This document shows, piece after piece, positions 1 to 6,240 of a stretch of 6,240 nt of DNA (position 1 is its first letter; each line of letters starts with the position of its first letter). The stretch comes from Pseudomonas sp. (lineage in GTDB: Bacteria > Pseudomonadota > Gammaproteobacteria > Pseudomonadales > Pseudomonadaceae). The DNA is taken from positions 1 through 6,240 of the forward strand of contig JAPLSD010000373.1 of NCBI GenBank assembly GCA_026398835.1, written 5' to 3'. The notes under the pieces are model-generated. The model did not search any database. It saw nothing but the letters and a program-made list of their open reading frames with translations, and was not told where the DNA came from. The position numbers were made by a program, and so were the translations under genes.

Positions 1-1
1 C

Positions 2-448
2 AAAGCCGCATGGCAAGCCAGCATCGCCCACCTCAAGACCACTCTGGGCGACGACCCGACTCAATGGTTGTGGAGCGACGCGCACACCCTGACCCACAAT
101 CATCCGCTAGGCGTGCAAAAGCCACTGGATCGAATCTTCAACGTCGGCCCGTTCGGGGCCCCCGGCAGCCATGAAGTGCCGAACAATCTCTCGGCCAAGA
201 TCGGCCCCGCGCCATGGCCGGTGACCTACGGCCCCTCGACCCGACGCATCATCGACTTCGCCGACCCGGCCCACAGCCTGACCATCAACCCGGTCGGGCA
301 AAGCGGCGTGCTGTTCGACAAGCACTACGACGACCAGGCTGAGGCGTTCATCGAGGGGATTTACCAGCAGGCGCATTTCAACGACGAGGAAGTGACGGCC
401 AATACCCGCAGTACCTTGAAACTGTTGCCTGCGAGGGTGGCTCAATAA
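2..448 (+). CDS. Penicillin-acylase-family Ntn hydrolase, C-terminal end (HacB/PA0305-like acylase), 5' truncated
   Basis: The open frame enters from the left edge in the frame starting at base 2 and ends at TAA (446-448), giving about 148 C-terminal residues. Visible motifs are PLDRIFNVGPFGAPGSHEVP, then NNLS, then GPSTRRIIDF, then INPVGQSGVLFDKHYDDQ, which is the typical C-terminal beta-subunit end of the penicillin amidase family. These are periplasmic, self-cleaving N-terminal-nucleophile enzymes that hydrolyse amide bonds; several Pseudomonas members (PvdQ, QuiP, HacB) deacylate N-acyl-homoserine lactones. The signal peptide and catalytic Ser of the beta chain lie outside the window, so the substrate cannot be read from this piece. 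In P. aeruginosa the gene next to spuH is PA0305 (HacB), which makes that assignment the most likely by position. It is transcribed toward spuH, with 90 bp between the two stop codons. Family is sure; specificity is inferred. Confidence 0.88.
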   Translation, partial: KAAWQASIAHLKTTLGDDPTQWLWSDAHTLTHNHPLGVQKPLDRIFNVGPFGAPGSHEVPNNLSAKIGPAPWPVTYGPSTRRIIDFADPAHSLTINPVGQSGVLFDKHYDDQAEAFIEGIYQQAHFNDEEVTANTRSTLKLLPARVAQ

Positions 449-460
449 GCAAACATTGAT

Positions 461-491
461 TGATCGTTCCCACGCTGCGTGGGAACGATCA
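461..491. repeat. Perfect 31-bp palindrome between convergent genes (candidate bidirectional transcription or mRNA 3' end)
   Basis: Bases 461-475 are the exact reverse complement of 477-491, around a single central T at 476, so RNA from either strand can form a 13-14 bp hairpin with a tiny loop. It starts 13 bp after the acylase stop and lies 47 bp beyond the spuH stop. The core GTTCCCACGC...GCGTGGGAAC is a repeat type I recall as common between genes in P. fluorescens-group genomes. Neither side has a clear U-tract, so it is not a textbook intrinsic terminator. Its position between two gene ends nevertheless suggests transcript-end formation or protection for both. Confidence 0.75.
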
Positions 492-496
492 TCATC

Positions 497-520
497 GAGC
501 GTCGACCGGCTGCTCCTACA
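497..520. repeat. Possible REP-like fragment
   Basis: On the minus strand this reads TGTAGGAGCAGCCGG followed by GTCGACGCTC. The opening TGTAGGAGC is the common lead of Pseudomonas REP/intergenic repeats, with a short GAGC...GCTC arm pair (497-500 with 512-515) and an internal GTCGAC palindrome at 501-506. It lies directly next to the 461-491 palindrome, so the 90-bp convergent gap is almost wholly repeat-derived. The assignment rests on resemblance only. Confidence 0.4.
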
Positions 521-538
521 TTTGATCGCCCGTGCGGA

Positions 539-1429
539 TTAAGCCGTTTCCGGCGCCTGGGCGCGGCGTATGTCAGGTTGTTTCCACGAGTCGGCAGCGC
601 TTTCGTCGATGGCGAGCTGAATGGCGCGTTTGCGGATTTCTTCAGCACGGCGGCTGAAGAACCAGACCAGGAAGGTCATCAGCGACACCGCCAGCAGGAT
701 CAGGCTGGCCACGGCGTTGATCTCGGGCTTCACGCCCAGACGTACCGCCGAGAAGACTTCCATCGGCAATGTGGTCGAACCTGGACCCGACACGAAGCTG
801 GCCAACACCAGGTCATCCAGCGACAGGGCGAAGGACATCATGCCGCCGGCGCCCAGCGATGGGGCGATCATCGGGATGGTGATCAGGAAGAACACCTTCC
901 ACGGCCGCGCGCCGAGGTCCATGGCCGCTTCTTCGATGGACAGATCCAGCTCACGCAAGCGCGCCGAAACCACCACCGCCACATAGGCCGCACAGAACGT
1001 CGTGTGAGCGATCCAGATGGTGACGAGGCCACGTTCCTGAGGCCAGCCGATCATCTGCGCCATGGCCACGAACAGCAGCAACAGCGACAGACCGGTAATC
1101 ACTTCGGGCATCACCAACGGCGCGGTGACCAGGCCACCGAACAGCGTGCGGCCCTTGAAGCGGGTGATGCGGGTCAGGACGAACGCTGCCAGGGTGCCGA
1201 GCACCACCGCCGCAATGGCGGTGTAGCAAGCGATCTCCAGCGAGCGCACCACCGAGCCCATCAGCTGCGTGTTATCCAGCAGGCCCACGTACCACTTGAT
1301 CGACCAGCCACCCCATACCGTCACCAGTTTCGAGGCGTTGAACGAGTAGATCACCAGGATCAGCATCGGCAGATAGATGAACAACAACCCCACTATCAGC
1401 ATCAGGCTTGAAAAACCGAAGCGCTTCAT
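539..1429 (-). CDS. spuH: Polyamine ABC transporter inner-membrane permease SpuH (PotI-type)
   Basis: This 296-residue protein is the second membrane subunit of the putrescine/spermidine importer and should pair with SpuG to form the translocation channel in the inner membrane. Hydrophobic segments at roughly 9-30, 63-85, 103-127, 135-155, 190-211 and 237-258 fit the six-helix PotI/PotC fold. The cytoplasmic EAA loop that docks on the ATPase is clear at 167-186 (EAAMDLG... to IP). The ATG at 1427-1429 overlaps the TGA of spuG (ATGA) and is preceded by GGAGG (1437-1441) seven bases upstream, so the start is firm. The tail after the last helix (about 260-296) is charged, and the protein is about 15 residues longer than the E. 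coli PotI length I recall (281); the extra length seems to be in this tail. It is the last gene of the operon. Confidence 0.96.
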   Translation of the reverse strand: MKRFGFSSLMLIVGLLFIYLPMLILVIYSFNASKLVTVWGGWSIKWYVGLLDNTQLMGSVVRSLEIACYTAIAAVVLGTLAAFVLTRITRFKGRTLFGGLVTAPLVMPEVITGLSLLLLFVAMAQMIGWPQERGLVTIWIAHTTFCAAYVAVVVSARLRELDLSIEEAAMDLGARPWKVFFLITIPMIAPSLGAGGMMSFALSLDDLVLASFVSGPGSTTLPMEVFSAVRLGVKPEINAVASLILLAVSLMTFLVWFFSRRAEEIRKRAIQLAIDESAADSWKQPDIRRAQAPETA

Positions 1430-2346
1430 TCTTTGCCCTCCATTTCTTTAGCCTGACTACGGTTGAAGAGGATGATTGGCACAATCAGGATCGCCAGCAT
1501 CACCACGGCCAAAGCAGACGCCACCGGCCAGTCACGGTTGTTGAAGAACTCTTGCCAGAGCACTTTACCGATCATCAGGGTTTCCGGACCACCAAGCAGT
1601 TCCGGAATAACGAACTCGCCCACCACCGGAATAAACACCAGCATGCAGCCGGCGATGATGCCGTTCTTGGACAGCGGCACGGTGATTTTCCAGAAGCTGT
1701 TGAAGGTGCTCGACCCCAGGTCCGACGCGGCTTCCAGCAGACTGTTGTCGTGCTTTACCAGGTTGGCGTAGAGCGGCAGGATCATGAACGGCAGGTAGGA
1801 ATAAACCACGCCGATGTAGACCGCCAGGTTAGTGTTGAGGATCTGCAGCGGTTCGTTGATCCAACCCATCGACATCAGGAAGCCATTGAGCAGGCCGTTG
1901 TTGCTGAGGATGCCCATCCACGCGTAAACGCGAATCAGGATCGCCGTCCAGGTCGGCATCATGATCAGCAGCACCAGCACGGTCTGCATTTCCTTGCGTG
2001 CACTGGCAATGGCATAGGCCATCGGATATCCGATCAGCAGGCAGAGGATGGTGCTGAAAAACGCCATCTTCAGCGAGCCGAGGTAAGCGGCGATGTACAA
2101 CTCGTCGTCGCCCAGCATCGCGTAGTTACCGAGGTTGAGCAGCAGTTGCACCTTGTGCTCGACGTAGCTGTAGATCTCGGTGTAAGGCGGAATGGCCACG
2201 TCGGCTTCAGCGAAGCTGATCTTCATAACGATGAAGAACGGCAGCATGAAGAACATGAACAGCCAAAGGAACGGTATCCCGATGACCAATTGACGGCCAC
2301 CGGGTGTTATTCGTTGTAGCTGGCGCTTGAATTTTCTCATGTTCAT
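1426..2346 (-). CDS. spuG: Polyamine ABC transporter inner-membrane permease SpuG (PotH-type)
   Basis: This 306-residue permease is the partner of SpuH. Hydrophobic segments lie near 20-42, 90-116, 121-145, 175-195, 228-250 and 277-295, and the EAA loop is at 205-224 (EAASDLG... to VP), as expected for the PotH/PotB family. A long first periplasmic loop (about 45-88) is typical. The frame stays open upstream to 2403, but that extension lies wholly inside spuF and is not family-like, so it is excluded. Two ATGs compete: 2344-2346, which overlaps the spuF TGA (2343-2345) as ATGA, and 2338-2340 two codons later. Neither has a strong Shine-Dalgarno sequence, which fits re-initiation by ribosomes finishing spuF. 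The first is used here; the second would give 304 residues. E. coli PotH is recalled as 317 residues. Confidence 0.95.
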   Translation of the reverse strand: MNMRKFKRQLQRITPGGRQLVIGIPFLWLFMFFMLPFFIVMKISFAEADVAIPPYTEIYSYVEHKVQLLLNLGNYAMLGDDELYIAAYLGSLKMAFFSTILCLLIGYPMAYAIASARKEMQTVLVLLIMMPTWTAILIRVYAWMGILSNNGLLNGFLMSMGWINEPLQILNTNLAVYIGVVYSYLPFMILPLYANLVKHDNSLLEAASDLGSSTFNSFWKITVPLSKNGIIAGCMLVFIPVVGEFVIPELLGGPETLMIGKVLWQEFFNNRDWPVASALAVVMLAILIVPIILFNRSQAKEMEGKE

Positions 2347-3485
2347 GAGCGAAGTACCACGCCGCTGTCGTCTTCCCACCAGACGTAAACCTGGTCGCCC
2401 CAAGTCGGCCGTGCGCCACGGCGTTCGGCGTTGGCCACGAACGACTGGACCAGTTTTCCGTTAGGCAATTCGACGTAGAACACCGAGTGACCACCCAGGT
2501 AGGCGATATCATGCACTTTGCCGCTCGACCAGTTGTATTCGCAGGTCGGCATCTCGGAGGTGACCAGCAGTTTTTCCGGGCGAATCGCGTAAGTGATGGA
2601 CTTGTCCTGAACCGAGGTGCTGACGCCGTGACCCACGTAAATATTGCGATCCAGGTCCTTGCAGGTAATGAGCGCATGGCCCTCGGCGTCGTCCACCACT
2701 TCGCCTTCGAAGATGTTGACGTTACCGATGAATTCGCAGACCAGACGGCTGGTCGGAGTTTCGTAAATGTCGATCGGGCTGCCGATCTGAGCGATCCAGC
2801 CCAGGTGCATGATCGCAATGCGTTCAGCCATGGTCATGGCTTCTTCCTGGTCGTGGGTCACCATCACGCAGGTCACGCCGACCCGCTCGATGATCTCGAC
2901 CAGCTCAAGCTGCATTTGCGAGCGCAGCTTTTTATCCAGTGCACCCATCGGTTCGTCGAGCAGCAACAGCTTCGGCCGCTTGGCCAGGGAGCGCGCCAGC
3001 GCCACCCGCTGACGCTGCCCACCGGACAGTTGATGCGGCTTGCGCTTGGCGTACTGGCTCATCTGCACCAGCTTGAGCATTTCAGCCACGCGGGCATCAA
3101 CTTCAGAGGACGGAATCTTGTCCTGCTTGAGGCCGAAGGCGATGTTCTGCGCAACCGTCATGTGCGGGAACAAGGCGTACGACTGGAACATCATGTTGAT
3201 CGGCCGCTCGTACGGCGGCATGTCGGTGATATCCACACCATCGAGAAAAATGCGCCCCTCCGTTGGCCGCTCGAAGCCTGCGAGCATCCGCAGCAAGGTG
3301 GATTTGCCCGATCCCGAGCCGCCGAGCAAAGCGAAAATCTCGCCTTTCTTGATTTCCAGGGACACATCGTCCACCGCAATCGTCTCGTCGAACTTCTTCG
3401 TGACCCGGTCGATTTTGACCAACACCTGTTTAGGTGATTGGTCGCCCTCGAGGGCTTTCTTATAGGCGCCGGAGGCAACAGCCAT
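2343..3485 (-). CDS. spuF: Polyamine ABC transporter ATP-binding protein SpuF (PotG-type)
   Basis: This 380-residue ATPase drives polyamine import from the cytoplasmic face of the SpuG/SpuH channel. All nucleotide-binding motifs are intact: Walker A GGSGSGKS at 55-62, Q-loop Gln101, signature LSGGQ at 153-157, Walker B LLLLDEP at 173-179 with catalytic Glu178, D-loop GALD at 181-184 and switch His211. Residues about 255-380 form the extra C-terminal TOBE-type domain of the PotA/PotG/MalK subgroup, including the IRPEKL motif at 301-306. The ATG at 3483-3485 follows GGGAG (3494-3498) eight bases upstream. It starts 72 bases after the spuE stop and overlaps spuG by four bases. No key residue is missing, and the length matches the family (E. 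coli PotG is recalled as 377). It is the only ATPase gene in the window, so both binding proteins presumably share it. Confidence 0.97.
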   Translation of the reverse strand: MAVASGAYKKALEGDQSPKQVLVKIDRVTKKFDETIAVDDVSLEIKKGEIFALLGGSGSGKSTLLRMLAGFERPTEGRIFLDGVDITDMPPYERPINMMFQSYALFPHMTVAQNIAFGLKQDKIPSSEVDARVAEMLKLVQMSQYAKRKPHQLSGGQRQRVALARSLAKRPKLLLLDEPMGALDKKLRSQMQLELVEIIERVGVTCVMVTHDQEEAMTMAERIAIMHLGWIAQIGSPIDIYETPTSRLVCEFIGNVNIFEGEVVDDAEGHALITCKDLDRNIYVGHGVSTSVQDKSITYAIRPEKLLVTSEMPTCEYNWSSGKVHDIAYLGGHSVFYVELPNGKLVQSFVANAERRGARPTWGDQVYVWWEDDSGVVLRS

Positions 3486-3556
3486 TTACGAAACTCCCAA
3501 CAAAATTTGCAGTTCGCCCAAGACAGTCGAACCTTGGATAGTTTGAGCCTTTGAAG

Positions 3557-4664
<1,108 letters not shown>

Positions 4665-4680
4665 CAAATAGTTGGGCCGC

Positions 4681-4739
4681 AGTTGTGCCCGCGTCACATG
4701 ACAGCCATGGCTGCCCGGCAACAAAACCGGCGCGCAACT
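4681..4739 (-). other. Potentially folded spuE leader with a 12-bp palindrome
   Basis: The spuE 5' leader contains a perfect 12-bp palindrome, CAGCCATGGCTG (4702-4713), next to a GTCA-CA-TGAC inverted repeat (4693-4702). It is enclosed by complementary ends, AGTTG (4681-4685) with CAACT (4735-4739), plus two more G-C pairs after one mismatch. A CCGG...CCGG pair (4715-4718 with 4727-4730) lies inside. The parts could form an RNA fold or a protein-binding site upstream of spuE. The repeats are seen in the sequence; any function is a guess. Confidence 0.3.
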
Positions 4740-4786
4740 TACCCTCGATAAACCTATCCAGCAAAATTTTCTGTCATTTAATTGTT

Positions 4787-4821
4787 CCTGTTGCCGCCAA
4801 CCAGGCGCCGGCGGCAACAGG
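4787..4821 (-). other. Intercistronic stem-loop between spuD and spuE
   Basis: Bases 4787-4798 and 4810-4821 are exact 12-bp reverse complements around an 11-base loop, and the stem is GC-rich. It begins 18 bases after the last base of the spuD stop codon. In the transcript the stem is followed by AACAATTAAATG, with no U-run, so strong intrinsic termination is unlikely. The likely role is to block 3' exonucleases and keep spuD mRNA more abundant than the downstream mRNA, as intercistronic hairpins do after other binding-protein genes such as malE. The structure is certain; the role is inferred. Confidence 0.7.
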
Positions 4822-4839
4822 CCGTTACTTCAAATCGGC

Positions 4840-5949
4840 TTATTTACCGGATTTGATCTTGGTCCAGCTGCGGGTCAGCTCACGCTGGGTGGCGGCTGGC
4901 AAATCGGCGATCGCATAAAGCTTGGCCTGCACGTCGGCTGGCGGGTAGATGCCCGGATCCGAGGTGATTTCTTTGTTTACGTACTGAGTTGCTTCAGCAT
5001 TACCGTTAGGGAAACGTACGCTGTTGGTGATTTCAGCCATCACTTTCGGCTGCAACAGGTAGTTCATGAACTTGTAGGCACCCTCGACGTTTTCCGCATC
5101 TTTAGGGATAGCGACCATGTCGTAGAAGCTGCCGGCACCTTCTTTCGGAATGGCATAGCTGACTTTCACCTTGTCACCGGCTTCGGCGGCACGGGATTTG
5201 GCCTGCTGGACGTCACCCGAATAGCCGATGGCTACGCAGATGTTGCCGTTGGCCAGGTCCGAGATGTACTTGGACGAGTGGAAGTAGGTGATCGAAGGAC
5301 GGACTTTCAGGAACAGTTCTTCCGCTTTCTTCAGATCTTCCTTTTTCTGGCTGTCGGTCGGCAGACCCAGGTAATGCAGGGCTACCGGAAGCATCTCGGT
5401 AGGCGAGTCGAGGACGCTCACGCCACAACCCTTGAGCTTGGCAATGTTCTCTGGCTTGAGCAGGATATCCCAGGAGTCGATTTTGTCGACGCCCAGCGCG
5501 GCCTTGACCTTCTCGGGGTTATATCCGATGCCGATCGAGCCCCACATGTAAGGGAAGGCGTGTTTGTTATCCGGGTCGCTGACGGAAACCGCTTTGAGCA
5601 GCGACGGGTTGAGATTCTTGTAGTTGGACAGTTTGGACTTGTCCAACTCCTGGTAAACGCCGGCCTTGATCTGCTTGGCCAGGAAGTTGTTGGACGGTAC
5701 GACAATGTCATAACCGGACTTGCCTGCCAGCAACTTGGCTTCCAGGGTTTCGTTGCTGTCAAAAACGTCATACACCACCTTGATCCCGGACTCTTTCTCG
5801 AAGTTCGCGATGGTGTCCGGTGCGATGTAATCGGACCAGTTGTACACGTGCAGTACCTTGTCATCGGCCTGGGCTGCGCCAGCTATCACACCCATCAGAG
5901 ACAAGGCGAGGAGGGTCTTGCCGGCTTTATTGAAACCTGATGCCTTCAT
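4840..5949 (-). CDS. spuD: Periplasmic polyamine-binding protein SpuD, putrescine-type pocket
   Basis: This 369-residue binding protein delivers putrescine to the SpuFGH importer. The signal peptide has Lys2, Lys8 and Lys11, a hydrophobic core at 12-24, and a likely cleavage site after AAQA (28/29). Ligand-region motifs are NWSDY at 37-41, VVPSNNF at 83-89, DSPTE with Glu185, FHSSKY at 223-228, GYSGD with Asp246, and SFYD with Phe275 and Asp277. Phe275 aligns with the Phe of P. aeruginosa SpuD at the site where SpuE carries Trp, which supports putrescine as ligand. Gln248 and Arg312 lie near pocket motifs and differ from the residues I recall in relatives (Tyr and Gln in P. aeruginosa SpuD). 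The ATG at 5947-5949 follows GGAG (5958-5961) with eight-base spacing. Length matches E. coli PotF (370). It lies between two intercistronic hairpins. Confidence 0.96.
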   Translation of the reverse strand: MKASGFNKAGKTLLALSLMGVIAGAAQADDKVLHVYNWSDYIAPDTIANFEKESGIKVVYDVFDSNETLEAKLLAGKSGYDIVVPSNNFLAKQIKAGVYQELDKSKLSNYKNLNPSLLKAVSVSDPDNKHAFPYMWGSIGIGYNPEKVKAALGVDKIDSWDILLKPENIAKLKGCGVSVLDSPTEMLPVALHYLGLPTDSQKKEDLKKAEELFLKVRPSITYFHSSKYISDLANGNICVAIGYSGDVQQAKSRAAEAGDKVKVSYAIPKEGAGSFYDMVAIPKDAENVEGAYKFMNYLLQPKVMAEITNSVRFPNGNAEATQYVNKEITSDPGIYPPADVQAKLYAIADLPAATQRELTRSWTKIKSGK

Positions 5950-6076
5950 GCGTAATGCTCCAATTATTCTTTTTGATCACATGTTCAGTGGCCGATTCCC
6001 GGGCGACTGGAACAGTGGGTAGTCTGGCAAGATCCAACACGGGCTTTCAAGGAAAGACCCATCCTTTGTTTGCACC

Positions 6077-6105
6077 GAGCGGAGTGCCAATTTCGCACTC
6101 CGCTC
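6077..6105 (-). other. Intercistronic stem-loop between spuC and spuD
   Basis: Bases 6077-6087 and 6095-6105 are exact 11-bp reverse complements around a 7-base loop. The stem starts 12 bases after the spuC stop and ends about 130 bases before the spuD start. The RNA after the stem reads GGTGCAAACAAAGG, with no U-run, so it is not a classical terminator and should allow read-through into spuD. It could mark the 3' end of a processed spuABC message or a stable 5' end of the spuD message. Bases 5950-6076, the spuD leader, show no other convincing signal beyond the ribosome site. Confidence 0.65.
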
Positions 6106-6117
6106 AGAGCCTAGCAC

Positions 6118-6240
6118 TTAGCTTTGCAATGCACTCAAGGTCAGGTCCAGACACTTGCGAGCTTTAGTAACCAGCTCGTCGATCTCGGCATGGCTGATCA
6201 CCAGTGGCGGAGCAATGATCATGGTGTCGCCCACGGCGCG
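6118..6240 (-). CDS. spuC: Polyamine:pyruvate aminotransferase SpuC, C-terminal end, 5' truncated
   Basis: Reading leftward from the right edge gives 40 residues beginning RAVGDTMIIAPPLVI, containing AEIDELVTKAR and ending LSALQS before TAA (6118-6120). This is the standard C-terminus of class III PLP-dependent aminotransferases; the GDTMIIAPPL segment is highly characteristic of the putrescine/omega-amino-acid transaminase group. In Pseudomonas, SpuC moves the amino group of putrescine to pyruvate, giving 4-aminobutanal and alanine, in the cytoplasm. The PLP lysine and most of the enzyme lie outside the window. Identity as SpuC rests on this short end together with exact spu gene order, since spuD follows 168 bases downstream. 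Without that context it could only be called a class III aminotransferase. Confidence 0.85.
   Translation of the reverse strand, partial: RAVGDTMIIAPPLVISHAEIDELVTKARKCLDLTLSALQS

Noticed and set aside
479..2319. Plus-strand open frames at 479-1411 and 1408-2319 opposite spuH and spuG, including an apparent ATGA-style junction
   Set aside because: The junction is only the mirror of the real spuG-spuH overlap. The products are His/Gln/Arg-rich low-complexity shadows of membrane genes.
2347..2403. Longer spuG with 19 extra N-terminal residues
   Set aside because: The extension is Arg/Gly-rich, lies inside spuF, lacks a ribosome site and would be unusual for the PotH family. The ATGA start is better.
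2487..3437. Plus-strand open frame opposite spuF
   Set aside because: It is fully antisense to an intact ATPase with all motifs present. The product resembles no family I recognise.
4730..4772. Sigma-70-like promoter for spuE on the minus strand (TTGCTG, 17 bases, TAAGTT)
   Set aside because: Each box matches only three of six consensus bases, which is expected by chance in an AT-richer spacer.
4787..4821. Rho-independent terminator between spuD and spuE
   Set aside because: The stem is strong but no U-run follows on the transcribed strand. It is kept as an intercistronic stem-loop instead.
6074..6095. Sigma-54-like promoter on the minus strand in the spuC-spuD gap (TTGGCAC followed by GTGCA)
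   Set aside because: The GG-to-GC spacing is 13 rather than 10 bases, and the -24-like part lies within the hairpin loop and arm, which explains it better.

Overview
The window comes from a Pseudomonas chromosome, most likely of the P. fluorescens/putida side of the genus. Gene order and protein sequences match the spu polyamine locus described in P. aeruginosa PAO1, recalled as PA0299-PA0305. The short repeat between the convergent genes (461-491) is of a type scattered through P. fluorescens-group genomes. G+C looks like high 50s percent by eye.

Layout on the minus strand, in transcription order: the 3' end of spuC, a polyamine:pyruvate aminotransferase (6118 to beyond 6240); spuD, the putrescine-type periplasmic binding protein (5949-4840); spuE, its tandem paralogue with a spermidine-type pocket (4651-3557); spuF, the ATPase (3485-2343); spuG, a permease (2346-1426); and spuH, a permease (1429-539). 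On the plus strand, ending at 448 and convergent with spuH, is the C-terminal end of a penicillin-acylase-family Ntn hydrolase. It corresponds in position and sequence type to PA0305/HacB, an acyl-homoserine-lactone acylase.

The genes form one import-plus-catabolism unit. SpuD and SpuE capture polyamines in the periplasm and deliver them to a shared SpuG/SpuH channel powered by SpuF. SpuC, with SpuA and SpuB expected upstream outside the window, breaks the amines down. spuF-spuG and spuG-spuH are joined by ATGA overlaps, which suggests translational coupling. The binding-protein genes sit in wide gaps (168, 188 and 71 bp). The first two gaps each hold a strong stem-loop with no U-tract, so these are better read as mRNA processing or stability elements than as terminators. 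No convincing promoter is visible, and the operon promoter is expected upstream of spuA.

I found no undescribed system; this is a recognisable polyamine locus. The points most worth a second look are the paired hairpins around spuD, the Phe/Trp swap that separates the two binding proteins, a TTG start for spuE, a structured spuE leader, non-conservative pocket-region residues in SpuD, and a perfect 31-bp palindrome between the convergent genes.
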